DNA of 64,000 bases, from contig JABCZJ010000008.1 of NCBI GenBank assembly GCA_013289715.1, forward strand, positions 124,001 to 188,000, given 5' to 3'. Shown piece after piece: positions 35,678 to 43,245 of the stretch (the stretch's first letter is position 1; each line of letters begins with the position of its first letter). Both the position numbers and the translations under genes were made by a program. Source of the stretch: Acidobacteriota bacterium. GTDB taxonomy: Bacteria; Acidobacteriota; Terriglobia; Acidiferrales; UBA7541. Under the pieces are notes generated by a model. That model ran no database searches and was not told the DNA's origin. It saw only the letters and a list, made by a program, of their open reading frames with translations.

Positions 35678-37417
35678 ATGTTAATCTATCTATTAGCCTT
35701 CGTCGGCGGCGTTCTGACGATCCTCAGCCCCTGTATCCTCCCGGTGCTCCCCTTCGTCTTCGCCCACGCCGACCGCCCCTTCCGTCGCGCCGGCCTCCCT
35801 CTGCTGCTCGGCATGGCGCTCACGTTTTCTCTAGTCGCAACCGCGGCAGCATACGGCGGCCACTGGGTCGTTCGCCTGAACCAAGGTGGACGCTACGTCG
35901 CCATGGCCGTCTTCCTGATACTCGGCCTGACCCTGCTTTTTCCGGAACTAGCCGAGGCCGCCACGCGACCACTCGTCCGCGCCGGCAGCCGCCTGCAAGG
36001 CGCCCCGTCGTCGCAAGAGCAAAGCATTACCAAATCCTTCGTACTCGGAATTTCCACCGGCCTGCTGTGGGCTCCCTGCGCCGGCCCCATCCTCGGCCTC
36101 ATCTTAACCGGAGCCGCCATCCAAGGCCCCGGCGCGCGCTCCTCATTCTTGCTATTATCCTACGCGCTCGGCGCAGCCACTTCGCTCGGCATCGCGCTCT
36201 TCGCCGGAAAGAAGGTCTTCTCCACCATGAAAAATTCTCTGCGCTTCGATATCTGGATCCGCCGCACTCTAGGTGCTGCCGTAATCCTGGGAGTAACTGC
36301 CATCGCGCTAGGCTGGGACACGAACCTGCTGGCAAAATTTTCTTTCGCCAACACCGCCATCGCCGAACAACATCTCATCCACGCGCTCGGTGCCCCAAAG
36401 CCCGCAGCCGCGCTCGCACCAATCAACAGCGCCGTGCCCACACCACCTCTGGCGGACGAAGGCCCCATGCCCGAACTAACCGGTGCCGTAGCTTGGCTCA
36501 ACTCCCCGCCGCTAACCCGCGACCAACTCCGCGGCAAAGTAGTAGTAATGGATTTCTGGACGTACTCCTGCATCAACTGTCTCCGCGCTCTCCCCTACGT
36601 CGAAGGCTGGGCCGCAAAATATAAAGACGCGGGCCTCGTCGTAATCGGCGTCCACACCCCGGAATTCGCGTTCGAAAAAGAACGGGCCAACGTCGAGCAA
36701 GCGGTGCACGATCTGAAAATCACTTACCCCGTCGCCATCGACAGCAATTACAAAATCTGGCAAGCCTTCCACAACGAATACTGGCCCGCCCACTATTTCA
36801 TCGATGGCCAAGGCCGCATCCGCTACCACCACTTCGGTGAAGGTGAATACGACGAATCCGAGCGCGTGATCCAGCAACTCCTGAAAGACAACGGCGCAAA
36901 ATCCCTAGCCGATGGCACCATCAACGTCTCCGCGACTGGCGCCGAAGCAGCCCCCGATCTCGCCGACACGCGCTCTCCCGAAACCTATGTAGGTTACAAA
37001 CGCGCCGAGCACTTCGCCTCCGCGCAATTGTTCGCGCAAGACACGCGCATGGCCTACACTCCACTCCCCAGGCTCACCCTGAATCAATGGGCCCTAGGCG
37101 GCAGCTGGAAAGTGGGCCCCGAAAGCGCCGTACTTGAAACTGCACCCGGCAAAATTATCTACCGCTTCCACGCCCGCGACCTTCATCTGGTCCTAGGCCC
37201 TACAAAAACCGGCAAGCTCATCCGCTTCAAAGTCACACTCGACGGCACAGCCCCCGGCGGCGACCACGGCAGCGACACGGACCCGAGCGGCGCCGGCACG
37301 GTCCAAGGCCATCGTCTCTATCAATTGATTCGCCAAAAAGGCCCAGTAGAAGATCGCACCTTCGAAATCGAATTCCAAGATCCCGGCGTCCAAGCGTTCG
37401 CCTTCACCTTCGGCTAA
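35678..37417 (+). CDS. dipZ: DipZ: DsbD/CcdA-like membrane protein fused to periplasmic thioredoxin
   Basis: The 579-aa protein has a CcdA-like membrane domain (about 1-240) with two conserved cysteine motifs, LSPCILPVLPF and WAPCAGPILGL. A TlpA-like thioredoxin domain follows (about 265-410, active site WTYSCINCLR). The C-terminal ~160 residues, with a GSWKVGPESAVLE and LHLVLGPT pattern, form the CBM-like domain seen in mycobacterial DipZ. The fold should carry electrons from cytoplasmic thioredoxin to the periplasm. It precedes msrA by 267 bp on the same strand. ATG 35678. Confidence 0.92.
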   Translation: MLIYLLAFVGGVLTILSPCILPVLPFVFAHADRPFRRAGLPLLLGMALTFSLVATAAAYGGHWVVRLNQGGRYVAMAVFLILGLTLLFPELAEAATRPLVRAGSRLQGAPSSQEQSITKSFVLGISTGLLWAPCAGPILGLILTGAAIQGPGARSSFLLLSYALGAATSLGIALFAGKKVFSTMKNSLRFDIWIRRTLGAAVILGVTAIALGWDTNLLAKFSFANTAIAEQHLIHALGAPKPAAALAPINSAVPTPPLADEGPMPELTGAVAWLNSPPLTRDQLRGKVVVMDFWTYSCINCLRALPYVEGWAAKYKDAGLVVIGVHTPEFAFEKERANVEQAVHDLKITYPVAIDSNYKIWQAFHNEYWPAHYFIDGQGRIRYHHFGEGEYDESERVIQQLLKDNGAKSLADGTINVSATGAEAAPDLADTRSPETYVGYKRAEHFASAQLFAQDTRMAYTPLPRLTLNQWALGGSWKVGPESAVLETAPGKIIYRFHARDLHLVLGPTKTGKLIRFKVTLDGTAPGGDHGSDTDPSGAGTVQGHRLYQLIRQKGPVEDRTFEIEFQDPGVQAFAFTFG

Positions 37418-37473
37418 TCAGCTTGCGGCAAGTTGTACGGAGGCCAAAATGCGCGTGATGCATTTGGTTTTGC

Positions 37474-37523
37474 GGGTGCCCCATCCTTGGCGACGCTGGT
37501 TCATGCGAAGGTGGGGGTTTAGA
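37474..37523 (+). repeat. GTGCCCCATC-type repeat unit
   Basis: GGGTGCCCCATCC, a short core, then GAAGGTGGGGGTTTAGAC matches the unit at 25.37-25.43 kb. Arms pair as CCCCATC/GGTGGGG with a mismatch. It sits between dipZ and msrA. Confidence 0.65.
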
Positions 37524-37684
37524 CGCCTCACTACCGACCCCGCAAGCTCGCAGCTCGTGTGCGAAGTTGCCCCGGCCGCGCCCACGCGCGATGCAAAATT
37601 GCGCGGTGAATTACGGAATAAGCCGTATAGGCTTCTCATCGCATCTAACCAAGCAGCGGGCCGCAAACGCCCAAAGGCAAAACA

Positions 37685-38365
37685 GTGAATCGCTCCCTAA
37701 AAATCACTTTAATCCTCTGTGCCGCGATGCTAGTCCTCTACGCCGCGCACCGCCACGACGCGGCCAGCGCCGCCACCGCGCTCCCCGATCCCGCCGCGGA
37801 TCAATCTCTCGCCCCCTCAAAAGGCCCATCCATCCTAGTCGTAGCAGGAGGCTGCTTCTGGGGCGTACAAGCCGTCTTCCAACACGTAAAAGGAGTCACG
37901 AGCGCCACGTCCGGCTATGCTGGCGGCACGGTAAAAAATCCCGGCTACGAAGACGTCAGCAGCGGCGAGACCGGCCACGCCGAATCCGTAGAAATCAGCT
38001 ACGACCCATCGCAAATCACCCTAGGCCAGCTCCTGAAAGTGTTTTTCTCGGTAGCCCACGACCCCACGGAACTAAACCGGCAAGGCCCAGACAGTGGCAC
38101 GCAATACCGTTCCGCAATTTTCTTTACGACGCCAGATCAACAACGCATAGCGCAGGCCTACGTAAACCAGCTCAATCAAGCCGAAGTTTTCAGCCGCCCA
38201 ATCGTCACCCAAATCGCTCCACTAAAAGCCTTCTACCGCGCCGAAGACTACCACCAGAACTACGCCACCAATCATCCCGACAACCCCTACATCGCCACCT
38301 TCGACCTCCCCAAAGTCCAACATCTCCAACAACAATTTCCCAACCTCTACCTAGCCGCCCAGTGA
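37685..38365 (+). CDS. msrA: Peptide methionine sulfoxide reductase A, probably exported
   Basis: This 226-aa protein begins with a membrane-spanning or signal segment (about 6-22) and then a full MsrA domain. The catalytic motif GGCFWG places the nucleophile at Cys57, and RxNYATNHPDNPYI-like sequence ends the domain. Apart from Cys12 in the signal segment, Cys57 is the only cysteine, so no internal resolving cysteine exists and an outside thiol reductant is required. The DipZ thioredoxin upstream is a plausible donor. GTG start. Confidence 0.93.
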   Translation: MNRSLKITLILCAAMLVLYAAHRHDAASAATALPDPAADQSLAPSKGPSILVVAGGCFWGVQAVFQHVKGVTSATSGYAGGTVKNPGYEDVSSGETGHAESVEISYDPSQITLGQLLKVFFSVAHDPTELNRQGPDSGTQYRSAIFFTTPDQQRIAQAYVNQLNQAEVFSRPIVTQIAPLKAFYRAEDYHQNYATNHPDNPYIATFDLPKVQHLQQQFPNLYLAAQ

Positions 38366-38461
38366 TCGCTCGGCGACGTGGCGCGCGCGAACCATCTCGA
38401 CACTTGACTCAATTCCACCACCGTTGTTAATTGTGGGCCGCAACCGAGCCCAGGAGCGCCC

Positions 38462-39493
38462 ATGAAAGCCATCGTCTACGCCACGTACGGCGGGCCCGAA
38501 GTGCTGCAGTACAAAGATGTCCCAGAACCCCAGATCGGTCCCTACGAAGTCCTGGTCCGTGTGCGCGCTTGCGCCCTGAATCACCTCGACCTCTGGCTGC
38601 GCATGGGCCTGCCGAATTTATCGGTGCCGCTGCCGCACATCCCCGGCAGCGACATCGCCGGCGAAGTCGCCCGCGTCGGCGACAAAGTCACCAACGTCAC
38701 AGTCGGCGAGCGCGTCCTTCTGCAACCTGGAATTTCCTGCGGGCAGTGCCCGAGTTGCCTCCGCGGGCAAGACAGCATGTGCCCTGCTTACACCCTGTTT
38801 GGCCAGGGCGTCGACGGCGGCTGCGCCGAGTTCGTCAAATCCCCGGCAGTCAATTGCGTTCCGATCCCAGAAAAACTTTCCTTCGAAGAAGCCGCCGCGT
38901 TTCCACTGGTTTCACTCACCGCGTGGCACATGCTGATCGGCCGCGCAAGACTGCAGCCCGCCGAAACCGTGTTGGTGCTAGGCGCGGGCAGTGGCGTCGG
39001 CAGCGCCGCGATTCAAATCGCCAAAGCCGCGGGCGCACGCGTGATCGCCACCGCCGGTTCCGACGCGAAACTAGAAAAGGCCAGGGAACTCGGCGCCGAC
39101 GCGGTGATCAATCACTCCACCCAGAAAATTGCCGACGAAGTAAAACGCCTAACCAATCGCCGCGGCGTGGAAGTGGTCTTCGAACACGTCGGCCAAGCCA
39201 CCTGGGACAGCAGCATCCACAGCCTCGCGGTTGGCGGCCGCCTGGTCACCTGCGGCGCTACCACCGGTTTCGATGGCGCAATCAACATCGCCTATCTCTT
39301 CACCCGCCACCTCACGATCCTCGGCTCTTTCATGGGCAGCAAAGCAGAATTATTCTCCGCGCTCGAACTGCTGCGTCGCGGCCTGCTCAAGCCGGTCATT
39401 GACCTAGTCCTGCCGCTAGAAAAATGCGCCGAAGGCCACAAGCGCATGCAAAACCGCGAACTCTTCGGCAAAATCGTACTGAAGGTCGGGTAA
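38462..39493 (+). CDS. Zinc-type alcohol dehydrogenase/quinone-oxidoreductase family protein
   Basis: This is a 343-aa medium-chain dehydrogenase (MDR). The structural-zinc cysteines are present in ISCGQCPSCLRGQDSMC, the cofactor loop is VLGAGSGVGSAAIQIAK, and the catalytic region is HIPGSDIAGEV. The N-terminus MKAIVYATYGGPEVLQYKDV is typical of the quinone oxidoreductase-like branch. NADPH or NADH use and substrate are unknown. It starts 96 bp after msrA. Confidence 0.9.
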   Translation: MKAIVYATYGGPEVLQYKDVPEPQIGPYEVLVRVRACALNHLDLWLRMGLPNLSVPLPHIPGSDIAGEVARVGDKVTNVTVGERVLLQPGISCGQCPSCLRGQDSMCPAYTLFGQGVDGGCAEFVKSPAVNCVPIPEKLSFEEAAAFPLVSLTAWHMLIGRARLQPAETVLVLGAGSGVGSAAIQIAKAAGARVIATAGSDAKLEKARELGADAVINHSTQKIADEVKRLTNRRGVEVVFEHVGQATWDSSIHSLAVGGRLVTCGATTGFDGAINIAYLFTRHLTILGSFMGSKAELFSALELLRRGLLKPVIDLVLPLEKCAEGHKRMQNRELFGKIVLKVG

Positions 39494-39552
39494 GCAAAAT
39501 CGAAACGGAGAAAAGTGTAGATAGAAAAGTGAAATTTACGGACGCAGCGATA

Positions 39553-39739
39553 GACACGGCGCAGTCGCCTGTGCCTTTGCCGTTCCCCATGGCCCCTGCG
39601 GCTCTGACGTTCCCGAAGGGCATCGTCATCCTGAGTCCGACGCCTTTACCTCGTGCCCCGCGAAGGATCTCTCGCGCTTTCTCGGTGCACTCGGTGTTAA
39701 ATCTTTTGCCTTTCTCGGCGCCCTTTGCGTCGCTGCGGT
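39553..39739 (+). repeat. GCCTGTGC unit plus composite intergenic repeat
   Basis: ACGGCGCAGTCGCCTGTGCC resembles the GCATAGGC/GCCTGTGC family. At 39623-39673 GTCATCCTGAGTCCGACGCC, then GCGAAGGATCTCTCGCG, is followed by TTTCTCGGTGCACTC then GGTGTTAAATCTTTTGCC. The second part runs to about 39739. Order and strand match the copies at 21.38, 29.14 and 30.75 kb. Confidence 0.75.
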
Positions 39740-39776
39740 AAAATGATCCGAAGAAAAAGTAAGGAGATTCACCCGA

Positions 39777-40232
39777 ATGCTCGAGCGGCCAGAACAGAAA
39801 ACAGCGCGCGTTTTGCGGAACATGTGGACGGGATTTGGTGTGGTCGCCGTGATCGTCATCGCCTACACGGCTTTCGTCTTCTGGTCGCGCTGGCAGGAAA
39901 ATTCGGATCTTGCCGCGAAACAAAAGGCGGCGCAAGCCAGCGCGCAGCGCGACGCGGCCGAAAAATCCGTCGCAGTGCTCGGCGGCAGCGATTTCAAGAT
40001 CATAAGTTTTTACGCGACACCGGGAAAGATTCAGCGCGGTGACACGGTGGATATGTGTTACGGAGTCTCCAACGCCAAGGCAGTGAAGCTGGAGCCGCCG
40101 GTCGCAAACGTGTGGCCGTCCGTGGATCGTTGTATTCAGGTCGCGCCGAAGAAAACCACGACCTACACGTTCACCGCCGACGACGGCAAGGGCAACGCCA
40201 AAACCGCGCAGCTGACCATCGAGGTGCACTGA
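39777..40232 (+). CDS. Single-pass membrane protein, unknown
   Basis: The 151-aa product has a short cytoplasmic N-terminus, one membrane helix (about 17-38) and a periplasmic beta-rich domain (ISFYATPGKIQRGDTVDMC, then YTFTADDGKGNAKTAQLTIEVH), resembling an Ig-like fold. Two cysteines may form a disulfide. AAGGAG lies 9-10 bp before the ATG. It is 185 bp upstream of nuoB. I know no function. Confidence 0.75.
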   Translation: MLERPEQKTARVLRNMWTGFGVVAVIVIAYTAFVFWSRWQENSDLAAKQKAAQASAQRDAAEKSVAVLGGSDFKIISFYATPGKIQRGDTVDMCYGVSNAKAVKLEPPVANVWPSVDRCIQVAPKKTTTYTFTADDGKGNAKTAQLTIEVH

Positions 40233-40417
40233 CGAATTTGTGTCGCACGAATTGAGCTGAACGAATCGCGCCAAAGGAGTCGCGCGGCGGGGAAGGCGAG
40301 ATGGCAGCGACCGCCACAAGAACAACGCGGACGCGTTGCGTTGCAAAGCGCGGCGCAAACAGGCAAAATGAGCATAGTCGGCGCCGGCAGTTGCGCCGCT
40401 ACGGAGTCACACAGGCT

Positions 40418-40963
40418 ATGGCCGTCGAACTCGCAAAGGGCGTCACGCTCGAAGCGCCGGGACAGGATGCGAACTTCCTGAAGGACGAAGGAATCTTGTT
40501 CGCGTCGCTGGACAAGGTGGTGAACTGGGCGCGCCGCAGCTCGATCTGGCCGATGTCCTTCGGCCTCGCCTGCTGCGCGATTGAGATGATGTCCATGGCG
40601 TCGTCGCGTTACGACATTGCCCGCTTCGGCGCGGAAGTTTTTCGCGGTTCGCCCCGGCAATCGGATTTGATGATCGTCGCCGGCCGCGTTTCCGTAAAAA
40701 TGGCCCCGGTAATCAAACAGCTCTACGAACAAATGCCCGAACCCAAGTGGGCCATTTCCATGGGTGCCTGCGCCACGTCCGGCGGCGTCTTCAATAATTA
40801 CGCGGTCGTGCAAGGCGTCAATCAAGTGATCCCGATTGACGTGTACGTCCCAGGCTGCCCACCGCGCCCCGAAGCGCTCCTCTACGCCATCTTCCAGCTG
40901 CAGAAAAAAATCGACAACGATCGCGGCAGCTTCATGCGCTCCATGAATTTCAGCAAGAGCTGA
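40418..40963 (+). CDS. nuoB: NADH-quinone oxidoreductase subunit B (isolated)
   Basis: This 181-aa subunit carries the N2 cluster cysteines: [21 protein letters not shown] and [12 protein letters not shown], all intact. It sits in the hydrophilic arm of complex I near the quinone site. ATG 40418 is preferred since upstream codons are Arg-rich and unlike NuoB. Other nuo genes are missing on both sides, though nuoB is usually in an operon after nuoA. It could be a complex-I subunit encoded apart or a related hydrogenase-type small subunit. Confidence 0.9.
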   Translation: MAVELAKGVTLEAPGQDANFLKDEGILFASLDKVVNWARRSSIWPMSFGLACCAIEMMSMASSRYDIARFGAEVFRGSPRQSDLMIVAGRVSVKMAPVIKQLYEQMPEPKWAISMGACATSGGVFNNYAVVQGVNQVIPIDVYVPGCPPRPEALLYAIFQLQKKIDNDRGSFMRSMNFSKS

Positions 40964-41023
40964 AAACTCCGTTCACGGTTGAAAGTTAAGCGTCAACCGT
41001 TAAGAGCTGACGCGCGAATTTCC

Positions 41024-41662
41024 TCAGCGCTCCTCGTGCTCCTGCGCCGCGACATCGTCCGGATCTTCCCACATATGACCGCAAGAAGCGCAACGCCAAC
41101 CGAGTCGCGAAAGCGGAATTGGAAAGTGAAGAATAATTGAGGCGTAGGCAATCCGTTTGTGCAATCCCTTGTAGGAGACGTCGAAGGATTGACAAACCGG
41201 ACAACGCGGTTGCGTGAAACGCTCTTGACCTTCCACCTCGAACGAATCCTGAAAAGATTGATTGAGCAATTCCCCGGCCGCGCTCGCGTCGGAATCCTTC
41301 ACGAAGAGCCTCATTCCGCCCAAGGCGTTCGACCACAGCCAATCCATGCGCACCGTGTTGACGTCAGTAAGAAAGTTTTCGATTCCCGCGGAATCGAGAA
41401 TGGATTTCGCGAGTAGCGCCGCGGGAATGTCTCGGTAGCGGCGAATTGCGATTACTTCGAGGTGTTCCGCGTCGTCCGCAGGAATCTTTTCGACGAGCGG
41501 AATGTCCAAGCCGCGACGGGAGATGACCGCGCGCAAGGATGCTTTGGCCACGTCCGTCAGTGAACCGGCATCGCGAGCGAGTTGCATCAGCTCGTGGTCG
41601 CTCTTGGCGGCATACCACTCCGTGAGACGTTGGCGCTCGCGTTCGAGGTCGGGAGATGTCAT
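41024..41662 (-). CDS. DUF2007-domain protein with zinc-ribbon-like end
   Basis: The 212-aa protein has a DUF2007 (putative signal-transducing protein) segment at about 85-150 (IRRYRDIPAALLAKSILDSA, then GGMRLFVKDSDASAAGELL). A C-terminal pair PRCPVCQS and WRCASCGHMW looks like a zinc ribbon. The start is at ATG 41662 (MTSPDLERERQ), because upstream extension is hydrophobic and lacks support. It follows ygfZ on the same strand by 58 bp. Confidence 0.75.
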   Translation of the reverse strand: MTSPDLERERQRLTEWYAAKSDHELMQLARDAGSLTDVAKASLRAVISRRGLDIPLVEKIPADDAEHLEVIAIRRYRDIPAALLAKSILDSAGIENFLTDVNTVRMDWLWSNALGGMRLFVKDSDASAAGELLNQSFQDSFEVEGQERFTQPRCPVCQSFDVSYKGLHKRIAYASIILHFPIPLSRLGWRCASCGHMWEDPDDVAAQEHEER

Positions 41663-41720
41663 CACAAGCGGAATATAAGGGAAAGGCCGGCGCAAACCAA
41701 GCAGAAGTCTTGCAGATGTG

Positions 41721-42809
41721 CTACGTATTTGTGGCGGCAACAACCGTCGCGGTGCCGCCATCGAAATCGAGGATGCTGCCAGCAGAATTATAATCGCGGC
41801 GCACATATGCCATTCCGATGGCAGCGTTCGCGGCGGGTGAAAACGCGGAGCTGGTTACGATGCCGACTTCATTCGGCTCGGCGGATTTGTCTTTGCCGTC
41901 GCGTGCGCGCAGGCGCGTCAACGGCGCTGGCGGGTCGGCGCTGGAGAATTTCATTTGCACACGACGGCGATTGACTTGGCCGCGCGAGCGGACGCGTTCG
42001 ACGATTTCCTGGCCGGTGTAGCAACCTTTGGTAAAACTGATGTGCGTTGCTTCCAGGGCGGCTTCGTGCGGAATCACTGTGTCGTTGAAATCGTCAGGAA
42101 ACCACGGGATGCCCGCTTCGAGGCGCAGGGAGTTCAATGCGCGCATTCCGATCGCTGTGCCGTGCTGCGTATGAACGCTGGCGCGCAGATTCTTCCACAG
42201 CATCCCGAGATGCTCGCGCGGAGCGATAATTTCCGCACCTGGCAAACCAAAGTGCGAGTGGCGAATCAAACGGCACGCGACGCCGTCAATTTCTACTTCG
42301 GCGATGGCGTGCTCCGAAAAACCTTCGAGCGCCAAGCCGCAAGCCTCAGCGATCACCGTGCCAGCGCGCGGTCCTTCAACAGCAAGGCTGCCAAATTGCT
42401 CCGTGACGTCGCTCAGCGTCACATCGTCCATGATGATGAATTTATCGAGTGTCGCGATGGTGCGTTCGCGCACCGAAGCGTGCGAGAGAACCAGCAATTT
42501 GTCCTGCAGCGCGTAAATTTCCAGCTCGGCCAAAATGTGCCCCTGCGGTGTGAGCAGCAACGCCAGCGTGCCGCGGCCTTCACCAAGCGTTTTCACGTCG
42601 CCGGAAACGATAGCGTTCAAATAGCGCAAACGATCGGGGCCCGTAAGCTCGACAATGGTGTGCCAGTTGGGATCGAAGATCGCCACGGCCTCGCGCGCGG
42701 CGCGGTATTCGTCCGCAAAGGCAGTGAAGGATTCCGGCAACGTGCAAGCGTGATAGGACGCGAGAGTCCCCCCAGCAAGTTTGTGCTCTTCCAGTAGAGG
42801 CGTATCCAT
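41721..42809 (-). CDS. ygfZ: YgfZ/GcvT-like folate-binding protein
   Basis: This 362-aa protein has the YgfZ signature KGCYTGQEIVER (residues ~249-260) that defines iron-sulfur-assembly proteins, with the conserved cysteine. The N-terminal part follows GcvT (LTGPDRLRYLNAIVSGDV). YgfZ helps maintain certain Fe-S enzymes using tetrahydrofolate. ATG 42809 is used; a GTG 27 bp upstream would add nine residues. It shares the strand with the DUF2007 gene downstream. Confidence 0.92.
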   Translation of the reverse strand: MDTPLLEEHKLAGGTLASYHACTLPESFTAFADEYRAAREAVAIFDPNWHTIVELTGPDRLRYLNAIVSGDVKTLGEGRGTLALLLTPQGHILAELEIYALQDKLLVLSHASVRERTIATLDKFIIMDDVTLSDVTEQFGSLAVEGPRAGTVIAEACGLALEGFSEHAIAEVEIDGVACRLIRHSHFGLPGAEIIAPREHLGMLWKNLRASVHTQHGTAIGMRALNSLRLEAGIPWFPDDFNDTVIPHEAALEATHISFTKGCYTGQEIVERVRSRGQVNRRRVQMKFSSADPPAPLTRLRARDGKDKSAEPNEVGIVTSSAFSPAANAAIGMAYVRRDYNSAGSILDFDGGTATVVAATNT

Positions 42810-43009
42810 CGTCTTCAGATCGCGCTCGCAAATCACGCGCGGTGCGACGTCGTTTCATATTATCAGATGACGCTGCCATACCGCCGGACGCTGAGAAGCG
42901 CTGACTCGGGGTCACGCGCCCGGCCGCACTCAGGATCTGCGTAGTTTTCGGTACAGCAGTTCTCTGGACGACGGCGCAAATCCGCTCCAGACTACGCCTC
43001 GGTGAGTGA

Positions 43010-43202
43010 GTTGTGCTGGAAATCACCGATCAGGCGCAGGGCATGCAGCCGCGGGCAGTCGGATCAACACCAGATTTCACGGTGGGGGAACCTGGGAATG
43101 CGGGAAGGCGTGCAAGACGTGGGCGGTATCTTCAGCATCGAAAGTGTCGCCGGCGAGGGCTGCACCGTGCGCGCCGCTCTTCCGCTGACCACCCGGTCGT
43201 GA
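43010..43202 (+). pseudogene. Remnant of a sensor histidine kinase ATPase domain (frameshifted)
   Basis: Reading the plus strand gives VVLEITDQAQGMQPRAVGST, the N/G1 region of a NarX/DegS-type HATPase domain, then after a frame change GNLGMREGVQDVGGIFSIES followed by VAGEGCTVRAALPL, its usual end. The second part ends in a TGA. The 5' part is missing; a stop lies just upstream of the first fragment. Only about 60 codons remain. It lies in the 436-bp gap between ygfZ and a kinase gene, and the rest of the gap shows nothing recognised. Confidence 0.75.
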
Positions 43203-43245
43203 ACCTCATCGCGCCGGGAAAATTGAGTGTAATTGGCGGTAACGG

